From positions 551,504 to 615,503 of the forward strand of contig NW_027192206.1 of the NCBI RefSeq assembly GCF_041956535.1: a stretch of DNA of 64,000 nt, given 5' to 3'. The number at the start of each line of letters is the position of its first letter. Within the stretch, counting starts at the first letter, position 1. Under the pieces are notes generated by a model that searched no databases, was not told the origin of the DNA, and saw only the letters and a list, made by a program, of their open reading frames with translations. Source of the DNA: Calcarisporiella thermophila CBS 279.70 (Eukaryota; Calcarisporiellomycota). This document shows positions 21,096 to 32,050 of the stretch, in pieces. Both the position numbers and the translations under genes were made by a program.

Positions 21096-21700
21096 ATGTC
21101 GAAATCCCACTATTCCGATGTGGTTTCTTATCTCTTAGCTTATGGATTATATATAATTGAGCTGATAGGAGAGTTTTGCATTGAGATGTCGAAGTTTCTA
21201 CATGGGTCTGATCACCCAAATGTAGCCTTATCTTTGAACAAGCTAGCAGAGCTCTATCGCCATCAAGGCAGGTGTTACCGGGGCTTTGAAATAGAGAGAA
21301 AGATTTATTACGATCTTAATTGTACAGTAAGTATCATCCTAAGTAATACCTACTAGAGGAAGGAAAGGTTTTGATGGTGGTTTTTAGGAAACTATTAATA
21401 AGTGATGGTGTATCGATTGCACTAAAAATGAGAGCTCAAGGATGGATCTTCGCAGAGTTATTGGCTCTCAAAAATTTTGCTATAATACTAGAGATGTATA
21501 TCCAAATAGTTTGGCTCAGGCTAATTTCTTAATTATTATTACTTAATCTCCGAATCTGTCTGATTTTTGGTGCATAAACCTCCCATATAGCCATCTCTTT
21601 GTGCAACCTAGCAATACTCTATACTCCACTGGGCAAATATGACAAAGCAGTACCATTTATTCAATAATTGCAGGAGATTTGGAAGAGTTTGGGACAGCAC
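21096..21700 (+). pseudogene. Kinesin-light-chain-type TPR fragment, interrupted
   Basis: The first part (to about 21330) codes for one TPR unit: KFLHGSDHPNVALSLNKLAE followed by LYRHQGR. A second unit, NLAILYTPLGKYDKAVPFIQ, appears at about 21608-21662 in another frame and ends in a stop. Between them lies the dispersed repeat at 21349-21520. The arrangement is what an insertion into a TPR gene would leave. The same type of TPR occurs 2.3 kb downstream in the same orientation, with integrase pieces between, so the two may be one split gene. Confidence 0.55.
21349..21520 (+). repeat. Dispersed repeat, copy A (helix-turn-helix-like coding potential)
   Basis: About 170 bp that recur on the opposite strand at 61543-61711, with roughly 80-85% identity by eye (shared runs such as GTGTATCGATTG and CTAAAAATGAGAGCTC). 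In the same relative frame both copies read VSI(A/V)LKMRA(Q/L)GWI(F/Y)AELLALK..., followed by IILE.YI.IVW, with no stop. The peptide resembles the N-terminal helix-turn-helix of a DNA transposase, but the rest of such a gene is missing. Confidence 0.6.
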
Positions 21701-21754
21701 TTTCGAGAATCATGCTATTCCGATCGCTGGATACTTAGGGATTTAGAAGACATA

Positions 21755-22357
21755 CGGGCGGATTCATTGATTTTTCTACTGGCCCAGATTACGAGATGCC
21801 GCCAAGAAATACGTGACGAGCTGCGACGTGTACCAAAGAACTAAGACGAGCAACACTCTTCCAGCGGGACTCCTTCAGCCACTTGATACACCAACTCAGA
21901 AATGGCACCAGGTTTCCAAGAACTTAATCACGCAATTCCCTAAGACGAAGAATGGATTCGACGCAATTATGGTTTTCGTAGACCGACTGACAAAGATGGC
22001 GCATTTCGTTCCAACAACAACAGCTAATGCACCAATTATAGCCAAATTATTTTCGACACAGTATTCAGACTCCATGGCCTGCCACAAGCAATTGTTACAG
22101 ACCGAGATCCACGATTTATCAGCAATTTCTGGAAGGCCCTGCACGAATACTTAGGAACCAAACTTGCAATGTCAATAGCATATCACCCGGAAACCGATGG
22201 TCAAACAGAAAGAACCAACCGCACCCTAGAACAAATGCTGCGAGCATACGTTTCGTACCGACAAACTAATTGGGATGAATGTCTGACAGCCGCTGAGTTT
22301 GCCCACAATAACGCAAAGCAATCATCTACTAAAGTGAGTCCTTTTATCCTGAATTAG
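21755..22357 (+). mobile_element. Ty3/Gypsy integrase fragment, plus-strand copy
   Basis: It reads FYWPRLRDAAKKYVTSCDVY, then QRTKTSN (zinc-binding end), WHQVSKNLITQFPKTKNGFD, AIMVFVDRLTKMAHFVPTT, and after a frameshift near 22055 GLPQAIVTDRDPRFISNF-like sequence, then AYHPETDGQTERTNRTLEQM. These are the DDE core motifs of Gypsy integrases: the first Asp region is altered, while D-R-D-P-R-F and the catalytic Glu region Q-T-E-R are present. Broken by at least one shift and cut at its 3' end. Confidence 0.85.
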
Positions 22358-22680
22358 GTACAAAATGGCTCACTTTAGTAGATGATTGCTTTGCATTGTT
22401 ATGGGCAAACTCAGCGGCTGTCAGACATTCATCCCAATTGTTCTGTCGATAAGTCACGTACGCGCGCAGCATCTGTTCTAAAATCCTGTTTGTTCTTTTA
22501 GTCTGTCCGTCTGTTTCTGGGTGATAAGCGGTTGACATTGCTAGCTCCGTTCCTAAGTAATCGTGCAGGGCCTTCCAAAAGTTGCTGATAAATCGTGGAT
22601 CTCGGTCTGTAACAATTGCTTGTGGCATGCCATGGAGTCTGAATACTGTATCGAAAAATAACTTGGCTATAGTTGGTGCG
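22017..22680. repeat. Tail-to-tail inverted pair of integrase fragments
   Basis: The plus-strand piece (22017-22357) and a minus-strand piece (about 22680-22360) code for the same integrase segment and meet at 22358. Near the centre the DNA is almost a perfect palindrome (GTGAGTCC...GGCTCAC). The copies differ at several codons (for example EYLGTKLAMSIAYH against DYLGTELAMSTAYH), so they are old and not a simple assembly fold-back. Confidence 0.75.
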
Positions 22681-22690
22681 TTGGAGTTCG
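22360..22690 (-). mobile_element. Ty3/Gypsy integrase fragment, minus-strand copy
   Basis: An open frame of 94 codons (22628-22344) reads MPQAIVTDRDPRFISNFWKA, then STAYHPETDGQTKRTNRILE and AEFAHNNAKQSSTKVSHF. Here the catalytic-region sequence is Q-T-K-R, so the Glu that completes the DDE triad is replaced by Lys. Upstream on the minus strand the match ends near 22680 and unrelated sequence begins. Confidence 0.85.
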
Positions 22691-23660
22691 AGTGGATGAC
22701 GAATCAACGTCATTAAACTAATTGTTAACTGAGCCATAGCACGAATTTGTATTTGGTACGGTAATCGTAACGGTTCCTGAGCATGAGCTAGGATTTACCC
22801 ATTCCCCTAAGACCCCAGAGCACAAGAATTCTTGAGAGACCATCCTTACGGGAATTGCTTGACTGGACTCCTTCAATATTTGGACCATTAGTTTAGGACG
22901 AGGGACGAAATCTTGATTCCATTGAGGACATTGTAAAATTTTAATTCGCTCAAGTTAGCTTTGGAAGAACTGGTACCCTGGACTACATAAATACGTATGC
23001 GAGAATTCGTTAAGTAAAACCAAAGCTTGTCCTAGCAAAACATAATCTGGAGTTACCATCTTCATGATTTGATTGATTGTTATTCAGAACCATTGTGTCA
23101 GCACTAAAATCGCCATAGTCAGAAGTTGTTCCCGAATAAGTAATACAATCACTTTGATTTCCATGAATTGTATTGTTTTCAAGATTATTTTGATTACAAC
23201 GGGCTGTCATGTCTCCCTAAATAATAAAGCCAATGACTATCCGTAAGAATAGCATGTGAGCTATTTCGAAGAATTTATCGGCTAGCGTTTAACAACATAT
23301 GTAGAATAAGAATCAGGTAAGAAAAAAAGAAAGCATATTTTCCTCTAGAAAATGAATAAGCTGAATCCAATACCCGATTAATAGTGGTAAAATGAACCTG
23401 TGAACCCTTTTCGTCGACTGGCCCAATGTGCAGGCTTTAATCGACCTCATTCTCACACTATTCCATGCATTCATCTGGTTGGATCACGTCTCGTCGCAAA
23501 TTTAAGCTTCATTCCCAAATTGCTTTTTGGGTAATTTTGGGTTAGCTCTGAATAAATATCACTTACACATTCGACATTTCTTCGGTTTGGTCAAGAAATT
23601 TCGTCCAGGGTCATTCTTGTCGCGGGATCTCTCTATCCAGCTATATCGAACGGTTGCTTA
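22691..23660. other. Repeat-rich intergenic DNA
   Basis: No gene is convincing. A minus-strand frame at 23010-23210 is Asn-rich and without family pattern. The stretch at 22760-22960 could be another decayed element; I could not place it. Confidence 0.35.
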
Positions 23661-24836
23661 TCTCTTAGTCCAAAAAAAAATATGTTGGAGTTGAGCAGCT
23701 TGCACAGAAGTGCATCGAGATCTCCACAAGATTATATGGACCTAACCACCCACATACAGCCACTGCGTTGAATAATCCAGACATATTCTATGAGGAGCAA
23801 GGCAGGTACAACCGGGCTGAGTCACTCTACCAACAAGCATTAGACATATGGAAGAAGATGACTGGGTGCGACATACATACAGCTCAGTTTTTCAACAATC
23901 TGGCTGTAATCTTTCGTCAACAAGTACGACCAAGCCGAGTCACTCTATCAAAAAGCACTGGACATTTTGAAGAGAAAGTTTGGGCTCGACCACCCCCAAA
24001 CAGCCTCGATTATTGGCAACTTAGCAGAACTCTATCGTCATCACGGTAAATACAACCAAGCCGAGTCTCACTACCAAAGAGCTCTAGAGATTCAAAATAG
24101 GGAGCTTGGGCATTACCACCCAGATACAGCATCTACTTTGAATAATCTTGCTTCACTCTATGCCGAGCTGCATAAGGACGACCGAGCCGAGCCACTCTTT
24201 AAACAATCACTGGAAGTTCGGACGAAAGTGCTCGGAGCCGACCACCCAGATACGGCTGGAACTTTGGACAACCTAGCAATAATCTATCGAGAGCAGAGTA
24301 TGTACGACCAAGCTGAACAATTCCAACTACAATCCTTGGAGATTAGGAGGAGAGTGTTTGGAACTCGCCACCCAGATACGGCCAGATCTTTGAGCAATTT
24401 AGTCGAGCTATACCGGCAACAAGCCAGGTACAGCCAAGTTGAACCACTCTACTTGCAATCACTGGAGATTCGTAAGGAAGCGCTCGGGAAGTGCCGCCCA
24501 AATATAGCCTTAACTTTGAATAATCTAGCCATACTCTATTGTCATCAGCAGAAGCATGGTCAAGCCAAATCCCTTTTTCGACAATCCCTGGACATTAGGG
24601 GTAGGGTCCTTGGACAGGGCCATCCACACACCGCCTCAGCTTTGAGCAATCTCGCTGAGCTTTATTGTCAACAGGGCAAGTACGACTTAGCTGAGCCGCT
24701 GCTCAAACGATCCCTGGGCATAACGAAGAGAGTGCTTGGATCTTATCACCCACTTATAACTTCAACCTTGAATAAGCTTGCAACCCTCTATCGGCAACAG
24801 AGTAAGTATGACAAAGCCAGGTCACCTTTCCGATAA
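23661..24836 (+). pseudogene. Kinesin-light-chain-type TPR array, frameshifted
   Basis: About nine TPR units of 42 residues. The frame is open from about 23661 (VEQLAQKCIEISTRLYGPNH), breaks near 23927 where a Gly-Lys-type junction is missing (FRQQ then YDQAESLYQKALD in another frame), and continues cleanly from 23967 to the stop at 24836. Each unit follows LG..HPDTA.TLNNLA.LY...GKY.QAE.L...SLEIR. TPRs of this kind bind peptides in kinesin light chains and form the C-terminal sensor of many fungal NLR-like proteins. No NTPase is fused to it here. One shift, no start codon in good context and nearby insertions suggest a pseudogene; the 289-codon intact part could still be translated. Confidence 0.75.
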
Positions 24837-27092
24837 TCTCTGTAGATTCTTAAGAGAATATCCGTGCTTTTCTATCCGCATACAAAAAGTCCTATCGACC
24901 TTTTACCCATATTTCATATTACAAGCATTGCCACTTTCGGTAGTTTGAAATAAATCATTAGCCCTATTTACCTTTATAAAATGGGAGTTAAAAATAACCC
25001 AGTCGAAGGGAAGCGAACTCGCTTCCTATTTATTTATATGTACCCATCCGAGAATATATGAGTGATAATAAATGCTTAGGCAGTTAAGCTACAACCCGTT
25101 TATTTCTTGCTCTTCAAGTGGAGAGCAATCTTATTCGCAACCTTCTAAAATCTCGGTTACCAAAATGTTTAAAGATTAAACGCAAACCGCCTTGTTTTCA
25201 TTACTTTTGGAACCCATTCCATAGCAATATACATGGAAGCATCTCAATCAAAGTAATATGTCGTGCTCATAAACTGATAGAAATACTATGTGGTGAAAAG
25301 AACCTTTGATAAACTAGAAAGTGCAAGGAGAAAATACAACAACCTTAGTGAATAGAATATACAATCCTATACCAAAGGATTAAATCCTTATTAATTAATG
25401 ATCCAAGCCAAACAGGGTTCTCGAACATCTTGTTATGGTTGAAGAACACAAGCCAGCCTGCTCCGGAAAACCGGATTACTCTACTATACCAGATTTGATA
25501 ATGTTAAAGTTTATTTATTAACAGAGCTACCGATTCGGACTCGCGGCATACAGTTTGTTAAGGTGGGTCGACCTGGCCCTTTTGATTGATCATGGGAGTA
25601 TTTTTTTTGCCGTGCAGCAAAGAGAGATGCATCATTCCCAGCGTCAGGCCCCATGTAATTAATCCGTGGAGAGTTATCACCGAAATTTTCAAAATATTAA
25701 TCGAGCATTAGCAAACTAGGAACGAACACAAAATATTGGTCCAAGAAAGCGTACCTCCACGGATGATAAATCATGATGCGGCAAGTCCCATTTGTAACTT
25801 TGATCTCTGAAGAGGCAATGGCCTTTGGTCTCTTAGGGAAAACAAAAAAAAAGGAAAATTGGATTTGTCATGGTCGGCAAAAGCACAAATTATGTGTGTG
25901 AAGTTATTCAAAACTTTTCGGTCGCAAATGCATTTTTCCAGGTCTGTGAGATGATGCAGTGTGGCTTTTCGTTCTTGCAATGCATTTAAGCTTTAGCCTT
26001 TTTTGTTTTTTCAATGCACACGCTGGTCTAAACCCTTAACGGCAGGATAGCATACCCGCTCAGGCAGAGCGGCATATGGGGGGCAAAGCAATGGTTTCTT
26101 CTTGTGGGGGCGATATCTTAACAGATTTGCTTTGTTAGCAATTACACCCGAGCAATTGCCAAGGACAACCTAATTTCTTAGGTGTTATTATTAAGCAGGC
26201 GAGGGGTCTTAGAAATCACCTCTCGATCCCCCCCCCTAAATGCAAAATTGGCTTTCAGATCTGGCGGGTGTGGCCGAGGCCTGAACGCCCTAGGCCCAGC
26301 AGAGTGGGCGAGGGGGGGAGGGGGGGAACGTGGTGAGTCACGATACAGGCCACTTGCGGTTGCGATTTGCAATAAATCTTTCCCGCATCTTCTCACGGTC
26401 CCATTTCTCAGGCACCGATCTGCAGACAAGCCGGCCGGCCTTAACACGCCGCAGCCTCTCTTGATCAGAATCGGGCCGTAAATAAAGCGGACATAGCACG
26501 CCCACCATGGGCCTATCGGCTCGACAGAGGGGTTGGGGGAAAACGCACCAACTGCTTGGGCGCCGGAGCTAAATCCAAACCGAGGGAAGAGGAGGGCCGA
26601 CTCTGGTTTTAGGTTGGCGAAGGAGCTTGAAAAAGAAGCTTACATGGGAACTGCCGTGTCCGGGGAAGAGAAGGGAAGGCAGCTCCGTGTTCCCGCACGA
26701 GCATGCAGCACCAACCAAACAGGAGGCCCATTGGCGCTAGTGGCTAACCGCTCTCGCAAAAGCCTCCTTCCTCTCCCAGTGGCCTGGTGGACCGACCCAA
26801 ACCTTATCCGTCGGTAAAGAGGGATTAGCAAAGGCTGCGCGCCAATTGCCGCGCAGGCGCGCCGAACAGAGTTCTCGACCTTAGCACTGGGAGGGTTCAT
26901 ATGAACAAGCGTGACGGAGCCCTCCGCGCTTTTCCCGTGCAGAGAAAACATAAGGGCCCGCTATATAACCTCGCCATAACCCAAGATCGCCGCCAGCTCC
27001 GAATCCTCTTTGTATCCACTTAACCTCTTGCTCCCAAGTCACCAATTATTCCGCTCTCCACCCTCTTCCCCGGACCGTCGATGCTAACCTAA
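24837..27092. other. Large intergenic region upstream of the homeodomain gene
   Basis: The first 1.3 kb is AT-rich without features. From about 26040 the DNA becomes GC-rich with C- and G-runs (26229-26236, 26311-26325), as in the promoters of the gene block. Frames at 26178-26951 have a promoter-like composition and no family pattern. A long regulatory region for the homeodomain gene is a fair inference. Confidence 0.4.
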
Positions 27093-27098
27093 TATAAA
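27093..27098 (+). promoter_or_regulatory. TATA box of the homeodomain gene
   Basis: TATAAA in ACCTAATATAAAGCCC, 46 bp before the first ATG. With a start site about 30 bp downstream the 5' UTR would be very short, which makes the second in-frame ATG (27157) a candidate start. Confidence 0.55.
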
Positions 27099-27138
27099 GC
27101 CCCCGTCAGCGCTCGTTCCCGGTCCCCCCCCAACTTGC

Positions 27139-27920
27139 ATGCTCTCGTCCTCTCTAATGGCTTCCAAGGAAGTGATGGACTTCTTCTCCCTACAGCCGGC
27201 CTTGAAGCACGAGCCCCTCCTCCACACCGACCGCCTCGTCCTTCACCCCTCGCTCTTCCCCTCGGCCGAGTCCCCCCCGCCCACCCCCTCAGACCCCCTG
27301 GCCTACCCGTGCTCGCCCTTCCCCGCGCACTCGCCCCAGCTCTCAGACCTGTTCTCCGCCTCGCCCTCTCCCCCCCCCCTGCCGCCGTCCCCTGTTCCCT
27401 CCCCGCGGCCAACGCGGCCCTCAAAGCACCGCCGCCGCCTCTCTTCCCACGAGACCGCGCTGCTTATGTCTGTCTACGACGTGACACCAAAGCCCAGCGC
27501 CAACCTACGGCAGCGGTTGGCAAAAGAGCTTGGGATGACCCCGCGCAGCGTACAAATCTGGTTCCAAAATAGAAGGGCAAAGCTAAAGAGGGAGGAGCTG
27601 GAATGCGAGCGGTTTGAGCGGGAGAGCGGCAAGAAGCTTTTTTGTAAGTCCCGAGACCGCTCCCACGAGCCTTTTATCCTCTTCTTCCTCGTACTTGCGC
27701 AACTAACCCTGGCCTCCTCTGTTTAGCGACCAGCCCCACCGCGTCCAGCCTCTTCTATATACCAGCCTCCACGGAGGCCGCCTCGATGCTTCCCGAGGCA
27801 AGCGCCAGTTGGCCCTCCTCTTTCTCAAGCACGGCAGCCTCCCCCACTGATTTTAAATTTGAGTTGGCATTGGACGCGCCCATGGTTTCCGGTGGCTTTG
27901 AAGGCACTTTTTCAACTTGA
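27139..27920 (+). CDS. Homeodomain transcription factor
   Basis: Two exons, 27139-27643 and 27727-27920, with an 83-nt intron (TTTT|GTAAGT ... TTTAG|CG); 232 residues. The N-terminal 95 residues are Pro/Ser-rich (acidic-hydrophobic start, then PPPLPPSPVPSPRPTRPS). The homeodomain lies at about 96-153: basic arm KHRRRLSS, helix 1 HETALLMSVYD, helix 2 LRQRLAKELGM, and recognition helix RSVQIWFQNRRAKLKREE. The invariant Trp, Phe, Asn and Arg of WFQNRR are present, and there is no TALE three-residue insert. The C-terminus after the intron is Ser/Ala-rich, possibly an activation region. MASKEV at 27157 is an alternative start. The exact family (Pho2- or Yox1-like) is not resolved. Confidence 0.9.
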
Positions 27921-28242
27921 TTGTAGCATCAGCACGCTTTGCATTTTTAATACTCTTGAAAATACCCCCCCCCCCCCTCCCACTATTCCCTTGTAGATAG
28001 CATCTTGCTGGTTATTAAAATATCAAATAAATATCCACTTCAAACAACAAAGATAAAAATATATTAAACATTATGAAGTTTGCACACGGCGCTTTTTTGC
28101 TCTATTGTTTTGGATAGCACTATTTTCAACATGGATCGCAAATAAATAACAACAAATTATAGAAATCAATCAAATCAAATGAGAAAAAGCAGAAGAATTA
28201 ACATGGAGGAAATGAAGCAATGGATCGATGGAGGGTCGCATT
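27921..28242. other. Intergenic between convergent genes
   Basis: AT-rich with a C-run at 27966-27977 just past the homeodomain stop. It holds both 3' UTRs; no gene seen. Confidence 0.4.
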
Positions 28243-28542
28243 TCATGAGCTACGTGGCAAATGATCCCGTTAATTTCGATCCGGTAATTTTCCGAATGCA
28301 CGTAAACATGCTTACCTCATGACGACTCTGCCTCGGCCGATCCATCGGCGTGCCCTCTCTCGGTACATTTTGTGTGCTCCTGCCGCGGTTTCTCGTGCCC
28401 AGGCCTCGCCATTGACCAGCGCGGAGCGGCATTGCACGTAGGTGAGCATAAGCAAGTCGGAGACGAGCATGAGAATGGCGGGCGACAGGGTCATTAGGCC
28501 GAGGAAAAAGAAGAAATAGGAGATAAGAGAGGTGATGTCCAT
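28243..28542 (-). CDS. Small single-pass membrane protein, 77 residues
   Basis: Two exons, 28542-28316 and 28249-28243, with a 66-nt intron (AG|GTAAGC ... GTAG|CTCATGA); the second exon adds only SS and the stop. The sequence starts MDITSLISYFFFFLGLMTLS and continues with a long hydrophobic run to LMLTY, so one or two membrane helices cover residues 4-35. The rest is basic (AHKMYRERARRWIGRGR). The Lys/Arg-rich tail after the helix suggests a cytosolic C-terminus. No family recognised. A further 5' exon cannot be excluded because the DNA upstream reads CAGCAG directly before the ATG. Confidence 0.55.
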
Positions 28543-29445
28543 GGAGTCTGCTGGGTTGGTTTAGAGAAGTGCTGCGTGGTGGGGAAAAAAAAGAGCGAGA
28601 GGAGAATGGTAATGGATGCCGGAATGAATGGGAAATGAGAATGCTTCTTCGAACAAACTAAGAACGAGCTATAAATACGGCGGATTTTTATTTGGCTTTC
28701 TAATGATTGCTGCATTCTCCTTTCATGTGGCTAAACGGCGTGAAGGCTGGGAACGAATTAGAAATCTTCCGGAAGAATTCTGTTATCCCATTATCAAGGT
28801 TTTATTTCCCTTTACGTTCCTGATAAAACCTACCATTGCAGGGGAGGCGATTTTCCTCACGTAAAAAATCGGAAGACGCAGAGTTACGCTCCAAGACAAG
28901 GAAAGATCAGCCTATCTCCTTAAACAATGAAAGAGAGCAAAAAATAAGCCTCCTCCCCTCTCTATTCACTTTCTTTTCGAGCCCACCATGAGCAAAACCC
29001 CGGAAAACCCCTCATAATGGAGGCGGTCGTACTAGCCAGACACAAAAACGTGACTATCATTGTGCGATTCCTTAGTGTGAAATAGATGGTTTATTCTAAG
29101 AGTTCAACTCTCTGGTGCTCTAAATCGCAACACCCAGAAATCATCCTGTGACTATAAAAATACAATAAGAATAACACGGTCTAAAAAATGACCAAAAAAA
29201 AAAAATCGGTGGCTCCTCATCAATCCAGCGAGGTTACGAATGCTTGTAGTGAGTAGCGAAATATAAACAAGAAGAAAGCATCTGAAATTAGCAGAATTCA
29301 ACTCCGGCCCTTTAGAAGAGTTGGCAAAGGGAGGAGCTGGACTTCGAAGCTGGATTTCTATAGAAGTCATACATTGATAAATAGAGATAGGAAAGGAAAG
29401 AAAGGGTGGGGTCCGGATGATCTAGGGTTGGTGGTATAGCTATAG
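28543..29445. other. Intergenic, 0.9 kb
   Basis: Promoter side of the small membrane protein gene and the 3' UTR side of the TRAF7-like gene. Moderately AT-rich, without a convincing frame. Confidence 0.4.
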
Positions 29446-31564
29446 CTACTGCCATATCTAATTTAAAACCATGAAGTGTAGATCAATCTTTCCTGCTCTT
29501 GGCAAATTAAATTAGAAATGAGTATCACCGCACCTTAATAGTTCGATCGGCACATCCGCTGATAAGAAAGTCATCGCCCAACGTCACCGCGTGGACGTAG
29601 CCTGTTCAAAAGGAAAAACGTTTCCATGGTCAGCGGGTGCAATTCACGTCAAAAGGAAGGGGAGAGAGAGAGAGCGCTACCTTTGTGCCCCTTCAATATC
29701 AAGTCACATCTCAACATCCGCGTGTCCCAACGCCTGATAGTGTGATCAAAGCTCCCGGAGAAGAGCTTATATTCTCCCGGCACGCAAACCAGCTGCCACA
29801 CCTCCCACCCATGGCCGTGCAGGGTTGCGGTGGGCCCGTAGGTGCGCACGTCGTAACAGTGAATGGCGGCCTCGTAGGTGGAGCAGAAGAGCTGCCCGTC
29901 CCCGACGGCTACCTCTAGCACTTCCGAAGCATGCGTGCCGATGGTGTGGAGGGGCGTGCCGGTGCGAGCATCCCATATGCGGACGGTCTTGTCGCTGGAG
30001 GCCGTGGCAAGCATGTCATCCACGCAAACCACCCCGTTGATATTGTCCGTGTGCCCGCTGAACGTTTCCAGGCAGCTCAGGGCCGCGGGGTCCCACATCT
30101 TCACGGTTCGATCGCTCGAGGCGCTATACAGCCGTCCGTTCCCAGTGGCAAGGCAATACACCTTTCCGCCGTGGTCGGTCAGGGTCGCCAGATCCTTGAC
30201 CCGTGCCCCCTCCCCACCCTCCCCCCCGTTCTGCTCCCATTCCCAGGCACGGATGTTTCTATCCGATCCTGCGCTAAAGAATCGATCCTGCTCGGGCACG
30301 ACCGTCATCGCCCATACCGACATCGAGTGGCCGTCCACCTGGTGCACAAGTTCGGGCGCTTCCTCACTCACCATGGAGCGACTGCGGAAGATCCGGACCG
30401 ATCCATCATGGGCCCCTGCATAGATAAGTCCCTGGCTATAGGCAAGGGAGGTGACACCACTTGTGTGCTGGGCAATGGTTTGCTTGCAAGAAAGTTCTCC
30501 ATGGGGGAAGCTCTGTTCAAAGTGAGTGTGGGATGAGTCCGTGCATTGTATAGGCAGAACAAATATAGTATACCGATCCGCTGGACTCCTCCTTCCCTTC
30601 TCCCTTGTCCTCATCCTCACTATGTTTCTCAACTTCAATCTAACAATAAAAATGAGGAGATCAGAACCACACAGGACAGAAACACCAGCGATGTTATTGA
30701 CTAGAATGCTGGGAGTAAAGAGGTGAAGAAAAAACGCACCTCATTTCCAAGCGAACGAATCATCTTTCCGGATATGTGATTCAATCGATCAATCTCTAGA
30801 TGTTGCTCCTGTTTGGAGTGGTATAGCAAAGAGGTTAGCTATTGCCACGTGCACTGCGAAAGCCAAGTCTCGGCCAGAATAAATTCACGGGCCCTCACCT
30901 CGACGATCTTCTCCAGCTTCATGATACGCTCCTCGAAGCCCTCGAATTTTCGCTTCACTCGTTCGAATGTGCACCCGTTCTTACCCTGGTGGACGCTCAT
31001 CTCCTTCCGCAGCCCCTTGAAGTCGCAGCCGTATCCTGCAAAGGGACACTCGGTGGGTGCAAAGTCACAGACACCGGTATGGTGCTTCATTTCGTCGAGC
31101 TTCAGGGTAGAAGTGCAGCCCGATTTTTTAAACGGGCAGTACACCTCAAGCTCTTGGATCACCGCCGCAAGGGCTAGATTCGGATGGAGATCTATCGGGA
31201 TGCATCGGGAAGGTGCTGAGTGAAGGGGGTAATGGATCAATGACATCGGCCCATGGTACTTACCCGCTACATTGATGCGGGCTCTGCACAGCGGACAAAA
31301 ATTCTCTACTTCCACCGCTTGAAAGATGCAGTTGGCACAGTAGGAGTGGCTGCAGCCCTGGGTTATAAGAGGATCTTTGAGGAGATCGTGGCACCTAGAT
31401 GCAGGGAACGCGCCGTTGGGGCAGAATTAGCATCTCTGTTTTTTTTTTCAGTTCGATGCAATGAACACTCACACAGGGCAGTAGAGAGAATGAGGCGGAG
31501 GGTAGACGAACTCATACTCTTGCTCTTCAGGTAATTCGGCCATTCCCGCGGCAGGGGTATTCAT
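29446..31564 (-). CDS. TRAF7-like RING / TRAF-zinc-finger / WD40 E3 ubiquitin ligase
   Basis: Eight exons: 31564-31473, 31394-31264, 31215-30899, 30808-30740, 30639-30574, 30512-29681, 29601-29534 and 29457-29446. All phases agree; 528 residues. The RING finger at about 29-70 reads CPVC, then GCSHSYCANC and CPLCR. TRAF-type zinc fingers follow (CPFKKSGCTSTLKLDEMKHH, CPFAGYGCDFKG). A coiled coil at 170-205 has heptads in EERIMKLEKIVEEQHLEID. Seven WD40 repeats end the protein (VRIFR, IRAWEW, VKMWDP, VRIWDA, CYDV, IRRWDT, IKIW). This is the TRAF7 layout; in animals TRAF7 acts in MAP-kinase and ubiquitin signalling. The last exon has 12 nt (IWQ stop). If that intron were retained, the protein would end KVR. 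Confidence 0.88.
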
Positions 31565-32050
31565 CGAGTCGGGTAGATGAACCCAAGGGGTTACTAAGAA
31601 AATGAAAAATCTCGAGCTCGGTGATCTGGGGGCAGTCACAGGCGTTTCTATCGAATTGATTTCATGGACAATGCCGGTCCAGCCAATGGAGCAGAATCAA
31701 GGTCAGAGGTGAAATGATATGAACCGTTGCAAAGCATGTATATATTATTGGATAAAACGAATAGTCCCATTAGAATGGATAGAGAAAAAGCAAGCGTCGG
31801 GATAGAGATAGACTAATATACATCAAGAAAAAAAAAGCATCTTAGTAGGGTTAGAACTTCCAACATCAATCAAAAGAATGGAATGGAGACCTAGTAAAAT
31901 GGAGAGAGAAAAAGGAGAGGAAAGGGGTTGAAAAAAAAGTCCAAATATGATACAAAAAAGATATAGGGAGGAGAAATTGTAATAAATATATATATAGAAG
32001 AAAAAAAAAAAAGACTATTCACAATAGAGATAGGGCAAGAAATGCATGGG
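31565..32050. other. Intergenic between TRAF7-like and LAM genes
   Basis: Upstream DNA of the TRAF7-like gene, then AG-rich and A-run-rich DNA (31790-32030) that fits the 3' UTR of the next minus-strand gene. No gene seen. Confidence 0.4.

Noticed and set aside
26178-27424. GC-rich frames on both strands upstream of and across the homeodomain exon
   Set aside because: Arg/Gly/Pro-rich shadow composition; the homeodomain frame accounts for the coding part.
29825-30536. Plus-strand frames of 181 and 201 codons
   Set aside because: Antisense to the WD40 exon of the TRAF7-like gene.
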